DNA of 64,000 nt from Methylobacterium sp. Leaf118. Its GTDB lineage: Bacteria; Pseudomonadota; Alphaproteobacteria; Rhizobiales; Beijerinckiaceae. The stretch's first letter is position 1, and every line of letters starts with the position of its first letter. Below, one piece after another: positions 25,829 through 34,598 of the stretch. The stretch is from positions 168,230 through 232,229 of the forward strand of contig NZ_CAKLBV010000001.1 in NCBI RefSeq assembly GCF_920984675.1, read 5' to 3'. Both the position numbers and the translations under genes were made by a program. The notes under the pieces are model-generated. The model had not been told where the DNA came from. It ran no database searches and was given only the letters and a program-made list of their open reading frames with translations.

Positions 25829-27052
25829 TCAAGCGGCCTGGAAGGACACGGTCTCGATGCCGTTCTGCATGAAGCCGTTGGCGTTCCAGACCCGGTCCAT
25901 GCCTTGCGCGACGCCCTTGGTATTGGTGCAGCGGACCCTGACCGTGTGGGTCCCGGCGGCCAGCGCCGGCAGGCTGCCGTCGAAGCGGCGGAAGCTGTAG
26001 GGGCCCTCGTCGGCACCGAGTTGCGCCGGGAACCACGTCGCCCCGCCGTCGCCGGAGAACTCGACCGCCTTCACCCCACAATCGCCGCCGAACGCGATGC
26101 CGCGGATGGCCACCGGCGTTCCGGCCGCCACCTTGGCGCCGTCGGTCAGGTTGGTGACGAACGAGCGCGGCACCATCCTGTTAATCGGCACTGTCTTGAA
26201 CCCTGTCTGCCCGGGCTTGATGTTAGCACCCGGCACGTCGGGAATACGGTAGGCGGTCTTCATCCAATATTGTTCGTCGGGCTTGTCCAGCACCTCGATG
26301 TCGGACAGCATCTTGACCCAGTAGGTTGAGTACCAGCCCGGCACCACGAGCCGGAGCGGGAAACCGTTGAGCAGCGGGAGCTGCTCGCCGTTCATCGCGT
26401 AGGCGATCATCACCTCACCATTGTTGGCGTGGTCGAGATCGAGGGACTTCTTGAAGTCCGGCGCGTCGTCGACCACGGGCTCGTCGAGGCCGTTGAAGCG
26501 CACCTGCACGGCACCGGCCTTCACCCCGGCCTTTTCGAGCACGTCCTTGAGGCGCACCCCGGTCCAGCGGGCGTTGCCCATTGAGCCGTTGGCCCATTGC
26601 GCGCCGGGCACCCGCGGCTCGAACAGCCCGCGTGAATTGCCCGAGCACTGGTTGACCGCGGCGATCTCGAAGCGCGGCAGGCCGGCGATGGCATCGAGGG
26701 AGAGCGAGAGTTCCTTCTCCACATGGCCGTGGACCTTGAGCCGGAAGGTGCCGGCATCGACCTCGGTCGGGATCGAGGCCCAGTGCCAGCGCACGTAGAA
26801 GCGGTCGTTGGGGGTGAACACGCCCGCGTCGAACACCGAGAACGGCGTCTCCAGCAGCGGCGGATGGGTGCGCTGGAGGATCATCTCGCCCTTGCCCGGA
26901 AAGGCGGTGGTCAGCGCCCGCTCGTCCGGGCCGCCGGGCAGCGGCAGCTTCACCGAGCCCGCGGCCCAGGCCGGCAACGCGGCGCCGAGGCTGCCGAGCC
27001 CGAGTCCACCCAGGACGAGGCGGCGGTTCGTCGGTCTGTCCAATCCGTGCAT
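25829..27052 (-). CDS. sorA: Tat-exported molybdopterin sulfite dehydrogenase (SorA/SoxC-like)
   Basis: This 407-aa enzyme oxidises sulfite to sulfate in the periplasm. A twin-arginine signal is visible at the N-terminus (TNRRLVLGGLGLGSLGAAL). The Mo-ligand Cys is C136 in NQCSGNSRG, followed by GNARWTGVRLKDVLEKAG and the C-terminal dimerisation domain. It is paired with the cytochrome c gene 11 bp downstream and lies about 78 bp from an ECF-type promoter. SoxC or another YedY-like substrate role cannot be excluded, but the cytochrome partner favours SorAB. Confidence 0.88.
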   Translation of the reverse strand: MHGLDRPTNRRLVLGGLGLGSLGAALPAWAAGSVKLPLPGGPDERALTTAFPGKGEMILQRTHPPLLETPFSVFDAGVFTPNDRFYVRWHWASIPTEVDAGTFRLKVHGHVEKELSLSLDAIAGLPRFEIAAVNQCSGNSRGLFEPRVPGAQWANGSMGNARWTGVRLKDVLEKAGVKAGAVQVRFNGLDEPVVDDAPDFKKSLDLDHANNGEVMIAYAMNGEQLPLLNGFPLRLVVPGWYSTYWVKMLSDIEVLDKPDEQYWMKTAYRIPDVPGANIKPGQTGFKTVPINRMVPRSFVTNLTDGAKVAAGTPVAIRGIAFGGDCGVKAVEFSGDGGATWFPAQLGADEGPYSFRRFDGSLPALAAGTHTVRVRCTNTKGVAQGMDRVWNANGFMQNGIETVSFQAA

Positions 27053-27129
27053 GGTCTCTCCCCTTGAAGAATGTCGGCGTCGATGCGTTCGAGCGCATCG
27101 GGCCTCGTGGCGATTCCTCGCGACAAGGG

Positions 27130-27155
27130 AGATGCTACGGAAAGCGATTTATTCC
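27130..27155 (-). promoter_or_regulatory. ECF-type promoter of sorAB
   Basis: On the minus strand GGAATA (27150-27155, within GGGAATAAA) and GCATCT (27130-27135, followed by CCC) are 14 bp apart. It is the fourth copy of the shared promoter and lies about 78 bp upstream of the sulfite dehydrogenase start. Confidence 0.75.
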
Positions 27156-27296
27156 CTCCAACGGTCTTTCGCGATGCGAACGATCTCCCGGTGCGATGAT
27201 TCGAGAATTTTCAATCTCCCGCTTAATCCGGATTTCTTCGGGGCATCGCGCCGGATGAAAACCTGGATCGGTGGTGGAGCCGGATCCACACCCGGA

Positions 27297-28442
27297 TCAG
27301 ACAAGGCCCAGCACGTGGATCAGGCCGAGGCTGACGGCGCCGAGCGCGAGGAGCGAGGCGACTACCGCCAGCGTCACCCGCGCCCCGGCCTTGGCGACGC
27401 TGCGCACGTCGACCCCGAGGCCGAGCGCCGCCATCGAGACCACGGTCAGCACGTTGGCGGTCTCCGACATCGGCGCGAGCGCGACCTGCGGGATCAGCCC
27501 GGCCGAGCGAAGTCCCGCGAGCGCGAGGAATGCGAGGATGAACCACGGCACCAGGCGGTGGATCGCGAGGCTGGCGCGGGCCGGGCGGTCGCCGGCTGTG
27601 ACGCCGGGGGCGGCCTCGTCGGTCTTCTCGCCCAGCCGGCTCGCGCCGAGCGAGAGCACCAGGACGACCGGGCCGAGCATCAGCACCCGGACGAGCTTCA
27701 CCAGGGTTCCGACCTGGACGCTGAGTGCCGCGACCGGCGCGGTGGCGGCGAGAACCTGCGGAACAGCGTAGACGGTGAGGCCGGCGAGCACCCCGTACTG
27801 CATCGGCGAGAGACCGAGCAGGGGCACCAGTAGCGGCAGCCCGAGCACCACCAGCACGCCTAGAACCGCGGTGAAGGCGATGGAGGCGGCGACGTCCTCG
27901 CCGTCGGCACCAATCACCGGCGCCGTGGCGGCGATGGCCGAGTTGCCGCAGATCGAGTTACCGCAGGCGACGAGGATCGCCATGCGCGGGTGCAGCCCGA
28001 GCGCCCGACCGATGCCGTAACTCGACAGGATCGCCACCGTGACGACGCCCGCGATGCCGAAGAGCAGACCCGGACCGGCCGCCAAGATCGTCGCGAGGCT
28101 GAGCGAGGCCCCGAGAAGAACAACCGCGATCTCCAGTACGGTCTTGGCCCCGAAGGCGATGCCGGGAAAGAAACGTTGCGACGGGGTCCAGGCCGTGCGG
28201 ATCGCGCTGCCGAGCAGGATCGCCAGCACCAGGGCTTCGAGCCAGGCGCGACCGAACAGATGCGCCTCGACGGCCTCGAAGCCGACCGCTGCGGCGGTGA
28301 CCGCCACGCAGAGGCCCAGTCCCGGAAGGATGGCTTTCGTGCCGGCCAAGGCGCCCATCGATCGAGGGTGGGAGAAAAGTCTGGGCATGGACATGGATGG
28401 CTCCGATGTGATGCCAGAGAATCCCATGTCCCTTTCATTCAC
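27297..28442 (-). CDS. YeiH-family putative sulfate exporter
   Basis: This 381-aa inner-membrane protein has about ten helices. The family signature CGNSICGNSAIAA sits mid-protein, and GVDVRSVAKAG lies in the C-terminal part. The YeiH family is annotated as putative sulfate exporters and in enterobacteria is linked to the sulfite-sensing LysR protein YeiE. Here it lies just beyond the sulfite dehydrogenase genes. The frame begins with GTG at 28442; ATG at 28427 is an alternative. No GGAATA-N14-GCATCT promoter precedes it, but a LysR-type repeat does. Confidence 0.85.
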   Translation of the reverse strand: MNERDMGFSGITSEPSMSMPRLFSHPRSMGALAGTKAILPGLGLCVAVTAAAVGFEAVEAHLFGRAWLEALVLAILLGSAIRTAWTPSQRFFPGIAFGAKTVLEIAVVLLGASLSLATILAAGPGLLFGIAGVVTVAILSSYGIGRALGLHPRMAILVACGNSICGNSAIAATAPVIGADGEDVAASIAFTAVLGVLVVLGLPLLVPLLGLSPMQYGVLAGLTVYAVPQVLAATAPVAALSVQVGTLVKLVRVLMLGPVVLVLSLGASRLGEKTDEAAPGVTAGDRPARASLAIHRLVPWFILAFLALAGLRSAGLIPQVALAPMSETANVLTVVSMAALGLGVDVRSVAKAGARVTLAVVASLLALGAVSLGLIHVLGLV

Positions 28443-28454
28443 TCCAACGGAATG
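28436..28454 (-). promoter_or_regulatory. Possible LysR-type operator at the yeiH start
   Basis: CATTC (28436-28440) and GAATG (28450-28454) form an inverted repeat with a 9-bp centre, close to the ATTC-N9-GAAT geometry many LysR regulators bind. A related CAACGGAAT direct repeat occurs twice in the next 35 bp. It overlaps the GTG start, so the true start may be one of the later ATGs. Confidence 0.35.
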
Positions 28455-28540
28455 ATCAGATGTTTCCCATCAACGGAATAGATGAAAAGGGGCCCCTTCG
28501 CGGCTTGCGGAGATCCATTCTGGGGGGCCGACAAGCGCAT

Positions 28541-29179
28541 TCACCCGTCAATCCAGCGTGCCTTGATCGTCGTGTCCGCGGCAAACTCATAGATCCTGAC
28601 GGAGCCCGTCGCGAGTTCGAGGTGCTCGACCTCCGCCGGGTTGAGGTCTTCGAGCGCCATCACAAGCGCCCGCAGGCAATTACCGTGGGCGACGACCAGC
28701 ACGTCCCCGCCCATGACCGCCGGTAGGATGGATCGGAGGTAGCAGGGCACGATGCGCGCGACAGTGTCGCGCAGGCTCTCACCATTCGGCGGCGCATCAG
28801 CGTAGGAGCGGCGCCAGGTCTCAATCCGCACCGCCCCCCAGCGCGCATCGGCGGTGGTCTTGTCGAGCCCGCTGAGGTCGCCGTAGTCTCGCTCGTCGAG
28901 CGCGGCGAAGCGTTGGGGGATTAATCCGGGTTGCCCGAGCGCATCGAGGATAAGCCGGCCGCTCACGACGGCCCGCGTCAGCGTCGAGGTGAAGGCAACA
29001 GAAAAGCGCCAGCGGCGCTCGGCCAAACGCCGGCCGGCTGCCTCGGCTTCCATCCGGCCCTGCTCGGTCAAGGGCGAGTCCAGCAATCCCGTGAACAGGC
29101 CGGATCGGTTGGCTACGCTCTGGCCATGCCGGACCAGCACGAGACGTCGCGTGACCGGGGCTTTGCAATCGTGAATCAC
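28541..29179 (-). CDS. gpmA: 2,3-bisphosphoglycerate-dependent phosphoglycerate mutase
   Basis: This 212-aa enzyme interconverts 3- and 2-phosphoglycerate. The catalytic phospho-His motif LVLVRHGQSVANR, the LDERDYGDLSGLDK loop, PNGESLRDT and VVAHGNCLRALVM are all present. The GTG at 29179 is preferred because GGGAGA lies 5-9 nt upstream. An upstream in-frame start would add 20 residues not seen in the family. It stands alone between the sulfite block and the cus operon. It may be a second copy of a core gene. Confidence 0.88.
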   Translation of the reverse strand: MIHDCKAPVTRRLVLVRHGQSVANRSGLFTGLLDSPLTEQGRMEAEAAGRRLAERRWRFSVAFTSTLTRAVVSGRLILDALGQPGLIPQRFAALDERDYGDLSGLDKTTADARWGAVRIETWRRSYADAPPNGESLRDTVARIVPCYLRSILPAVMGGDVLVVAHGNCLRALVMALEDLNPAEVEHLELATGSVRIYEFAADTTIKARWIDG

Positions 29180-29463
29180 GCTGTCTCCCGAGGCAGAGCA
29201 CTTTCGCGCCGGTGGCATCGCCTCTGATGAAGTCGGCATCCGGCTTTAACAAAATTCGACCCTGAGATGAGTTGGACCGACCGTCCGGAGACGGTGATTC
29301 ATCCTTGGTCCGCTTTAGAACGTCTTGCGACTGAAAGCAGCCAAGCTGCTTGCCACCCAACCCGGTCGTTGGCCTCTGCCTCGACAGCCTGGGAGCGGAC
29401 CTTCGGAGTGTCGGCAAGGGGCCGGGAGTCGGCCCAGGGCATGGTTTCAATCCGTCAGATTGT

Positions 29464-32400
29464 TCATAACGTTACAAGTCGGGCCTCGGGGTCGATGGTA
29501 TTCGGTTCGGACCGCGGCAGCCCCCACCCTTTCACGAAGCCGTAGACCGCCGGGATCACCAGGAGGGTCAGCAGGGTCGAGGAGACCATGCCGCCGATCA
29601 TCGGCACGGCGATCCGTTGCATGACCTCGGAGCCCGAGCCGGTGCTCCACAGGATCGGCAGGAGCCCGGCCATGATCGCCACCACCGTCATCATCTTCGG
29701 GCGCACCCGCTCGACCGCGCCGACCATGATCGCCCGCCGCAGGTCGGCCCTGGTGAACGTCAGCCCGGCCCTATCGCGCTCGGCCCGGATCTCGGCCAGC
29801 GCGTGGTCGAGGTAAACCAGCATGATCACCCCGGTCTCGGCGGCCACGCCTGCCAGCGCGATGAAGCCCACCGCCACGGCCACCGACAGATTGAAGCCCA
29901 TCCACCACATCAGCCAGACCCCGCCGACGAGGGCGAAGGGCAACGACAGCATGACGATGAGCGTCTCGGTCAGCCTACGGAAGTTCAGGTAGAGCAGCAG
30001 GAACACGATCAGCAGCGTCAGGGGCACCACGATCTTGAGCCGGGCGGTCGCCCGGTCGAGGTACTCCACCTGCCCGCTCCACTGCACGAGGGTACCCTGG
30101 GGAAGCCTGACCTCGTTGGTCACCGCCGCTCTAGCCTCAGCAACGTAGCCCCCGAGGTCGCGACCGGCGACGTCGACGTAAATGAAGACCGCGAGTTGCC
30201 CGTTCTCCGTCCGGATCTGCGTCGGGCCGCGGTTCAACTGCACCTTGGCGACCTCGCCGAGCGGCACGGTCCCCCCGCCCGGGATCGGCACCTGGACCTC
30301 GGAGGCGATGGATCGCGGGTCGGACCGAAAGGCCCGGGGGTAGCGCACGTTGACGGTGTAGCGCTCCCTGCCCTCGACGGTGTTGGTGACGCTCTCGCCG
30401 CCGAGCGCCATCCCGATCACGTCCTGCACGTCCCCGACCGTCAGCCCGTACCGGCCAAGCGCCTCGCGGTTGGGGGTGATGTCGAGGAAGTAGCCGCCCT
30501 GGACGCGCTCGGCGTAGGCGCTCGACGTGCCCGGCACCACCTTCACCACCGCCTCGACCTGGCGGGCGACCTTTTCCATCTCGGTCAGGTCCGTCCCGAG
30601 CACCTTGATCCCGACCGGCGTGCGGATGCCGGTGGAGAGCATGTCGATGCGGGCGCGGATCGGCTGGGTCCAGGCGTTCGAGACCCCGGGGAACTGGAGC
30701 GCGGCGTCCATCTCGGCCTTCAGGCTCGCCGTCGTGACCCCGGGACGCCAATCCACCTTCGGCTTCAGGTTGACGATGGTCTCGAACATCTCGCTCGGCG
30801 CCGGATCGGTCGCGGTGTTGGCCCGTCCGGCCTTGCCGTAGACCGAGGCGACCTCGGGGAACGACTTGATGATCCTGTCCTGGGTCGCCAGCAGGTCGCC
30901 GGCCTTGGTCACCGAAATGCCCGGCAGGGTGGTGGGCATGTACATCAAAGTCCCCTCGTCGAGGTCGGGCATGAACTCCGAGCCGAGCCGGCTCGCCGGC
31001 CACGCCGTCACCGCCAGGACGACCAAGGCCAGCAGGATCGTCAGCACACGCGCCCGCAGGACGCCGGCGATGAGAGGGCGGTAGATCCAGATCAGGAGCC
31101 TGTTCACCGGGTTGCGGTGCTCGGGGATGATCCGGCCGCGGACGAACAGGACCATCAGCGCCGGGACGAGTGTCAGGGACAGGACTGCCGCCGCGGCCAT
31201 CGCGAAGGTCTTGGTGAAGGCCAGCGGACCGAACAGGCGGCCCTCCTGGCTCTCCAGCGTGAAGATCGGCAGGAAGCTCACCGTGATGATGAGGAGCGAG
31301 AAGAACAGCGACGGCCCAACCTCGCTTGCGGCCTCGATTAGGATCTCGACCCGGCGCTTGCCGGGGTCCGCCCGCTCCAGGTGCTTGTGGGCGTTCTCGA
31401 TCATCACGATGGCGGCGTCGATCATGGCGCCCACCGCGATGGCGATGCCGCCCAGGCTCATGATGTTGGCCCCGAGCCCGAGGGCCTTCATGCCCGCGAA
31501 CGCCATCAGGATGCCGACCGGCAGCATCAGGATCGCGACCAGCGCGCTGCGGACGTGAAGCAGGAACACGACGCAGACGAGGGCGACGATGACGCTTTCC
31601 TCGATCAGCGTGCCCTTGAGGGTCTCGATGGCCGCCTCGATGAGGTGCGAGCGGTCGTAGACCGGCAGGATCTCCGTGCCCTTGGGCAGGCTGGCGGCGA
31701 CATCGGAAAGCCGGGCCTTCACGTTCTCGATGACGTTCAGGGCGTTGGCACCGAACCGTTGCAGGACGATCCCGCCGGCGACCTCGCCGTCGCCGTTCAT
31801 CTCGGTGATGCCGCGGCGCTCGTCGGGACCGAGCTCTACCCGAGCCACGTCCTTCACCCGCAGGGGTGTGCCCGCCTCCGTCCTCAGGACGATGCTCTCG
31901 ATGTCGGCGACGCTCTTGAGGTAGCCGCGGCCACGGACGACGAACTCGAACTCGGAGAGCTCGACGGTACGGCCGCCGGCGTCGGCGTTGCTCGCCCGGA
32001 TGGCCTCCCGGAGCTTGGACAGGGTGATGCCCTGCGCCCGCAACCGGTTGGGATCGACGACCACGTTGTACTGCTTCACGAAGCCGCCGACGCCCGCGAC
32101 CTCGGCCACGCCCTCGGCACGCGACGCCCCGAAGCGGACGACCCAGTCCTGAAGCGAGCGGAGCTCGGCCAGCGTGCGTTCCTTGGCGACCACCACGTAC
32201 TGGTAGACCCAGCCGACCCCGGTCGCGTCGGGTCCCAGGTTCGGGGTCACGCCGGCCGGCAGGCGCCTGGCCACGGTGTTCAGGTATTCGAGCACCCGGC
32301 TCCGGGCCCAGTACGGGTCGGTGCCGTCCTCGAAGATGACGTAGACGAACGAGACCCCGAAGAACGAGAAGCCGCGCACGACCTTCGACCGGGGCACCGT

Positions 32401-32622
32401 CAGCATCGCGGTGGTCAGCGGGTAGGTGACCTGGTCCTCGATGACCTGGGGCGCCTGCCCGGGGTACTCGGTGTAGACGATGGTCTGGACGTCCGAGAGG
32501 TCCGGGATCGCGTCGAGCGGCAGGGTCCTCAGGGCGTAGAGCCCGGCTCCCACCGCGAAGACGGTCCCGATCAGCACCAGCACTAGATTCTTCGCCGACC
32601 AGGCGATGAGGCGGGCGATCAT
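29464..32622 (-). CDS. cusA: RND copper/silver efflux pump, CusA type
   Basis: This 1052-aa HME-RND pump exports Cu+ and Ag+. Helix 4 reads AVGAMIDAAIVMIENAHKH, the CusA form rather than the CzcA form DFGxxxDG. Methionines of the CusA relay are conserved in context: LMYMPTTLPGIS, PSEMFET and RIDMLSTGI. The ATG at 32622 overlaps the cusB stop, although the frame remains open far upstream within cusB. No cusC or cusF gene is present in the operon. Confidence 0.93.
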   Translation of the reverse strand: MIARLIAWSAKNLVLVLIGTVFAVGAGLYALRTLPLDAIPDLSDVQTIVYTEYPGQAPQVIEDQVTYPLTTAMLTVPRSKVVRGFSFFGVSFVYVIFEDGTDPYWARSRVLEYLNTVARRLPAGVTPNLGPDATGVGWVYQYVVVAKERTLAELRSLQDWVVRFGASRAEGVAEVAGVGGFVKQYNVVVDPNRLRAQGITLSKLREAIRASNADAGGRTVELSEFEFVVRGRGYLKSVADIESIVLRTEAGTPLRVKDVARVELGPDERRGITEMNGDGEVAGGIVLQRFGANALNVIENVKARLSDVAASLPKGTEILPVYDRSHLIEAAIETLKGTLIEESVIVALVCVVFLLHVRSALVAILMLPVGILMAFAGMKALGLGANIMSLGGIAIAVGAMIDAAIVMIENAHKHLERADPGKRRVEILIEAASEVGPSLFFSLLIITVSFLPIFTLESQEGRLFGPLAFTKTFAMAAAAVLSLTLVPALMVLFVRGRIIPEHRNPVNRLLIWIYRPLIAGVLRARVLTILLALVVLAVTAWPASRLGSEFMPDLDEGTLMYMPTTLPGISVTKAGDLLATQDRIIKSFPEVASVYGKAGRANTATDPAPSEMFETIVNLKPKVDWRPGVTTASLKAEMDAALQFPGVSNAWTQPIRARIDMLSTGIRTPVGIKVLGTDLTEMEKVARQVEAVVKVVPGTSSAYAERVQGGYFLDITPNREALGRYGLTVGDVQDVIGMALGGESVTNTVEGRERYTVNVRYPRAFRSDPRSIASEVQVPIPGGGTVPLGEVAKVQLNRGPTQIRTENGQLAVFIYVDVAGRDLGGYVAEARAAVTNEVRLPQGTLVQWSGQVEYLDRATARLKIVVPLTLLIVFLLLYLNFRRLTETLIVMLSLPFALVGGVWLMWWMGFNLSVAVAVGFIALAGVAAETGVIMLVYLDHALAEIRAERDRAGLTFTRADLRRAIMVGAVERVRPKMMTVVAIMAGLLPILWSTGSGSEVMQRIAVPMIGGMVSSTLLTLLVIPAVYGFVKGWGLPRSEPNTIDPEARLVTL

Positions 32623-34124
32623 GGCGCCTTCCCCTCGACGGCGGCCTGCGGGCCGGGATCGGGCTTCGGCTCGGAAAGACCTTGGAGGGCCGCCTTCAGG
32701 TTGCTCTCGGCGTCGATGAGGAAGTTGGCCGAGGTCACCACGCGGTCCCCGGCGACGATGCCGTCGCGGATCTCGACGTAGCCGTCGCCGCGGGTGCCGA
32801 GCCTGACCGGTCGCGGTTCGAAGCGACCCTCGCCCCTGTCGAGCAGGACGACTTGCCTGATGCCGGTGTCGATGACCGCGTCGTCGGGCACCGCCACCAC
32901 CGGCCTGTCGCTGCCGGTGGCGATCGTCACGTCGGCGAACATACCCGGGCGCAGGTCGCCGTTCGGGTTCGGCAACTCGATCCGCAGGCGGGCGGTCCGG
33001 GTCGCCATGGCGAGGTGCGGGTAGATCCGGGTCACCGCGCCGGTGAAGACGCGGTCCGGGAACGTCCGGGCGCGCACGGTCGCCGTCTGGCCCTCCGCCA
33101 CGGCCGCCAAGTCGCGTTCGGTCACGTCGGCCAGGACCCAGACCCTGGAATGGTCGACGAGCTTGAAGAGGGTGTCGCCGGACTTGGCGCGCATGCCGTC
33201 GGAGACGTTGCGCTCGACCACGACCCCGTCGCGGGGCGCCGACCACGTGATGGTGGAAGGCACCTTCCGGGATCGCTCGATCTCGTCGATGACCTCGGGC
33301 GGGATGCCGAGGTTCTCCAGGCGCCGGCGGGCGCCCTCGTAGCCGATGCCGGTAAGGTACTGCGCGGCGGCCGCGTTCATCTCCGGCGAGAACAGGCGGA
33401 GGAGTGGCTGGCCCTTATGCACGTGGTCGCCGGTGGTGACGGGCTCGACCTTCTCGATGAAGGCGTCGGTACGCATCGCGATGACCGAGATCCGGCGCTC
33501 GTCCTCCTCGATGGCGCCGGGCGCGCGCACCGGCATCGACAGGACCCGTCGCTCGACGATTGCCGTCCGGACCCCGGTGCGTTGGAGCTTGCCGGGCGAG
33601 ATCCTCACGGTGCCGTCGTCGGTGTCCTCGCCCCAGTAGACGGGAAGGTAGTCCATCCCCATCGAATCTTTCTTCGGAATCGGCGAGGTGTCCGGCAAAC
33701 CCATCGGGTTGCGGTAGAAGCGCACCTTTCGGGCACCTGTCGCCGGCATCGTGGTCTGACCCATGGCCATGTCGCCGTGCCCGGGGTCGGGCATCGCCTT
33801 GGGCTCGTCGGGTTCGTCGAAGCGCACGTCCTCGCTTGCGTGGACGGCGCGATAGTCTCGACCGTCCGCTGTGCGCTTGGGCTCGGCGGAGTAGTCCGGC
33901 TTCCCGTCCGGGTCCCGGTAGTAGACCACGGGACCGGTCGCCTTGGTCGGGACCCGAGCGGGCACAGCGGACCTTGTCTCGGCACCCGGCAGCCAGTGGA
34001 CGAACCCGGTCCGCGCCTGCTGGACGAGCGCCGGCACGGGGCTGCCCTCATGCCCCGCGCCATACCCCAAAACCCCCGCCGCGAGCGCGGCGAGGGTCCC
34101 GGCCAGCCATGCTCTCCGGCTCAC
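32619..34124 (-). CDS. cusB: RND efflux periplasmic adaptor, CusB type
   Basis: This 501-aa membrane-fusion protein has a signal/anchor at 1-22. Before the adaptor domains there are two tandem copies of the heavy-metal-binding segment: YYRDPDGKPDYSAEPKRTAD (about 68-87) and FYRNPMGLPDTSPIPKKDSM (about 136-155). The usual Cys residues of this domain are absent, and Met (GMDY, NPM) is kept mainly in the second copy. A Met/His stretch (GHGDMAMGQTTMPATG) lies between. Lipoyl, hairpin, barrel and membrane-proximal parts follow. It overlaps cusA by 4 bp and the upstream gene by 4 bp. Confidence 0.92.
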   Translation of the reverse strand: MSRRAWLAGTLAALAAGVLGYGAGHEGSPVPALVQQARTGFVHWLPGAETRSAVPARVPTKATGPVVYYRDPDGKPDYSAEPKRTADGRDYRAVHASEDVRFDEPDEPKAMPDPGHGDMAMGQTTMPATGARKVRFYRNPMGLPDTSPIPKKDSMGMDYLPVYWGEDTDDGTVRISPGKLQRTGVRTAIVERRVLSMPVRAPGAIEEDERRISVIAMRTDAFIEKVEPVTTGDHVHKGQPLLRLFSPEMNAAAAQYLTGIGYEGARRRLENLGIPPEVIDEIERSRKVPSTITWSAPRDGVVVERNVSDGMRAKSGDTLFKLVDHSRVWVLADVTERDLAAVAEGQTATVRARTFPDRVFTGAVTRIYPHLAMATRTARLRIELPNPNGDLRPGMFADVTIATGSDRPVVAVPDDAVIDTGIRQVVLLDRGEGRFEPRPVRLGTRGDGYVEIRDGIVAGDRVVTSANFLIDAESNLKAALQGLSEPKPDPGPQAAVEGKAP

Positions 34125-34516
34125 TTGGTGGCCTTGAACACCAGCTTGTTCTCGACGGTGCCGGTCTCGCCTTGGACCTTGGCCCCGAGCGAGAGGCGCC
34201 AGCTGCCAGCCATCGTCAGCTTCACCTTGAACCGGTAGAGACCCGGCTCCGGCGACGGCAGCTGCTCGATCTTGGAGGTCATCTCCTCCATGCTGTCAGG
34301 CGCCATGTCGATGCGCTTGGCGAAGATGACGGCGTTCGGCACAGGCTTGGACGTGCGCTTGTCAACGAGGCGGACGTCGAGGATGGCCTCGCCCTGCTTG
34401 GCCTCGTCCTTCACCAGTTGGAACTCGTAGTCCTTGGTGTCGGCCCGGGCCGCGGCGGTCAGGGCGAGGCCGAGCAGCGCAGCCGTGAGCGCGCGCGAAA
34501 ACGATGTGTTGGACAC
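34121..34516 (-). CDS. Exported FixH/YtkA-like protein
   Basis: This 131-aa protein has a signal peptide (about 1-25, ending ARA-D). The beta-sandwich part (EAILDVRLVDKRTSKPVPN, then LPSPEPGLYRFKVKLTMAGS) resembles the FixH/YtkA family often found beside copper efflux genes. A Met-containing loop (IDMAPDSMEEM) could bind Cu. It overlaps cusB by 4 bp and so belongs to the cus operon. Its function is unknown. Confidence 0.75.
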   Translation of the reverse strand: MSNTSFSRALTAALLGLALTAAARADTKDYEFQLVKDEAKQGEAILDVRLVDKRTSKPVPNAVIFAKRIDMAPDSMEEMTSKIEQLPSPEPGLYRFKVKLTMAGSWRLSLGAKVQGETGTVENKLVFKATK

Positions 34517-34598
34517 GGTCGATGATCTCCTGAAAACGATGGGACCCGGGCCTTCAGGCGCGCGGGATCTGCCGGCGCAGGCGCCGGCGGCATCGGGT

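Noticed and set aside
29617..32586. Long plus-strand frames opposite cusA
   Set aside because: Antisense shadows of an intact RND gene.
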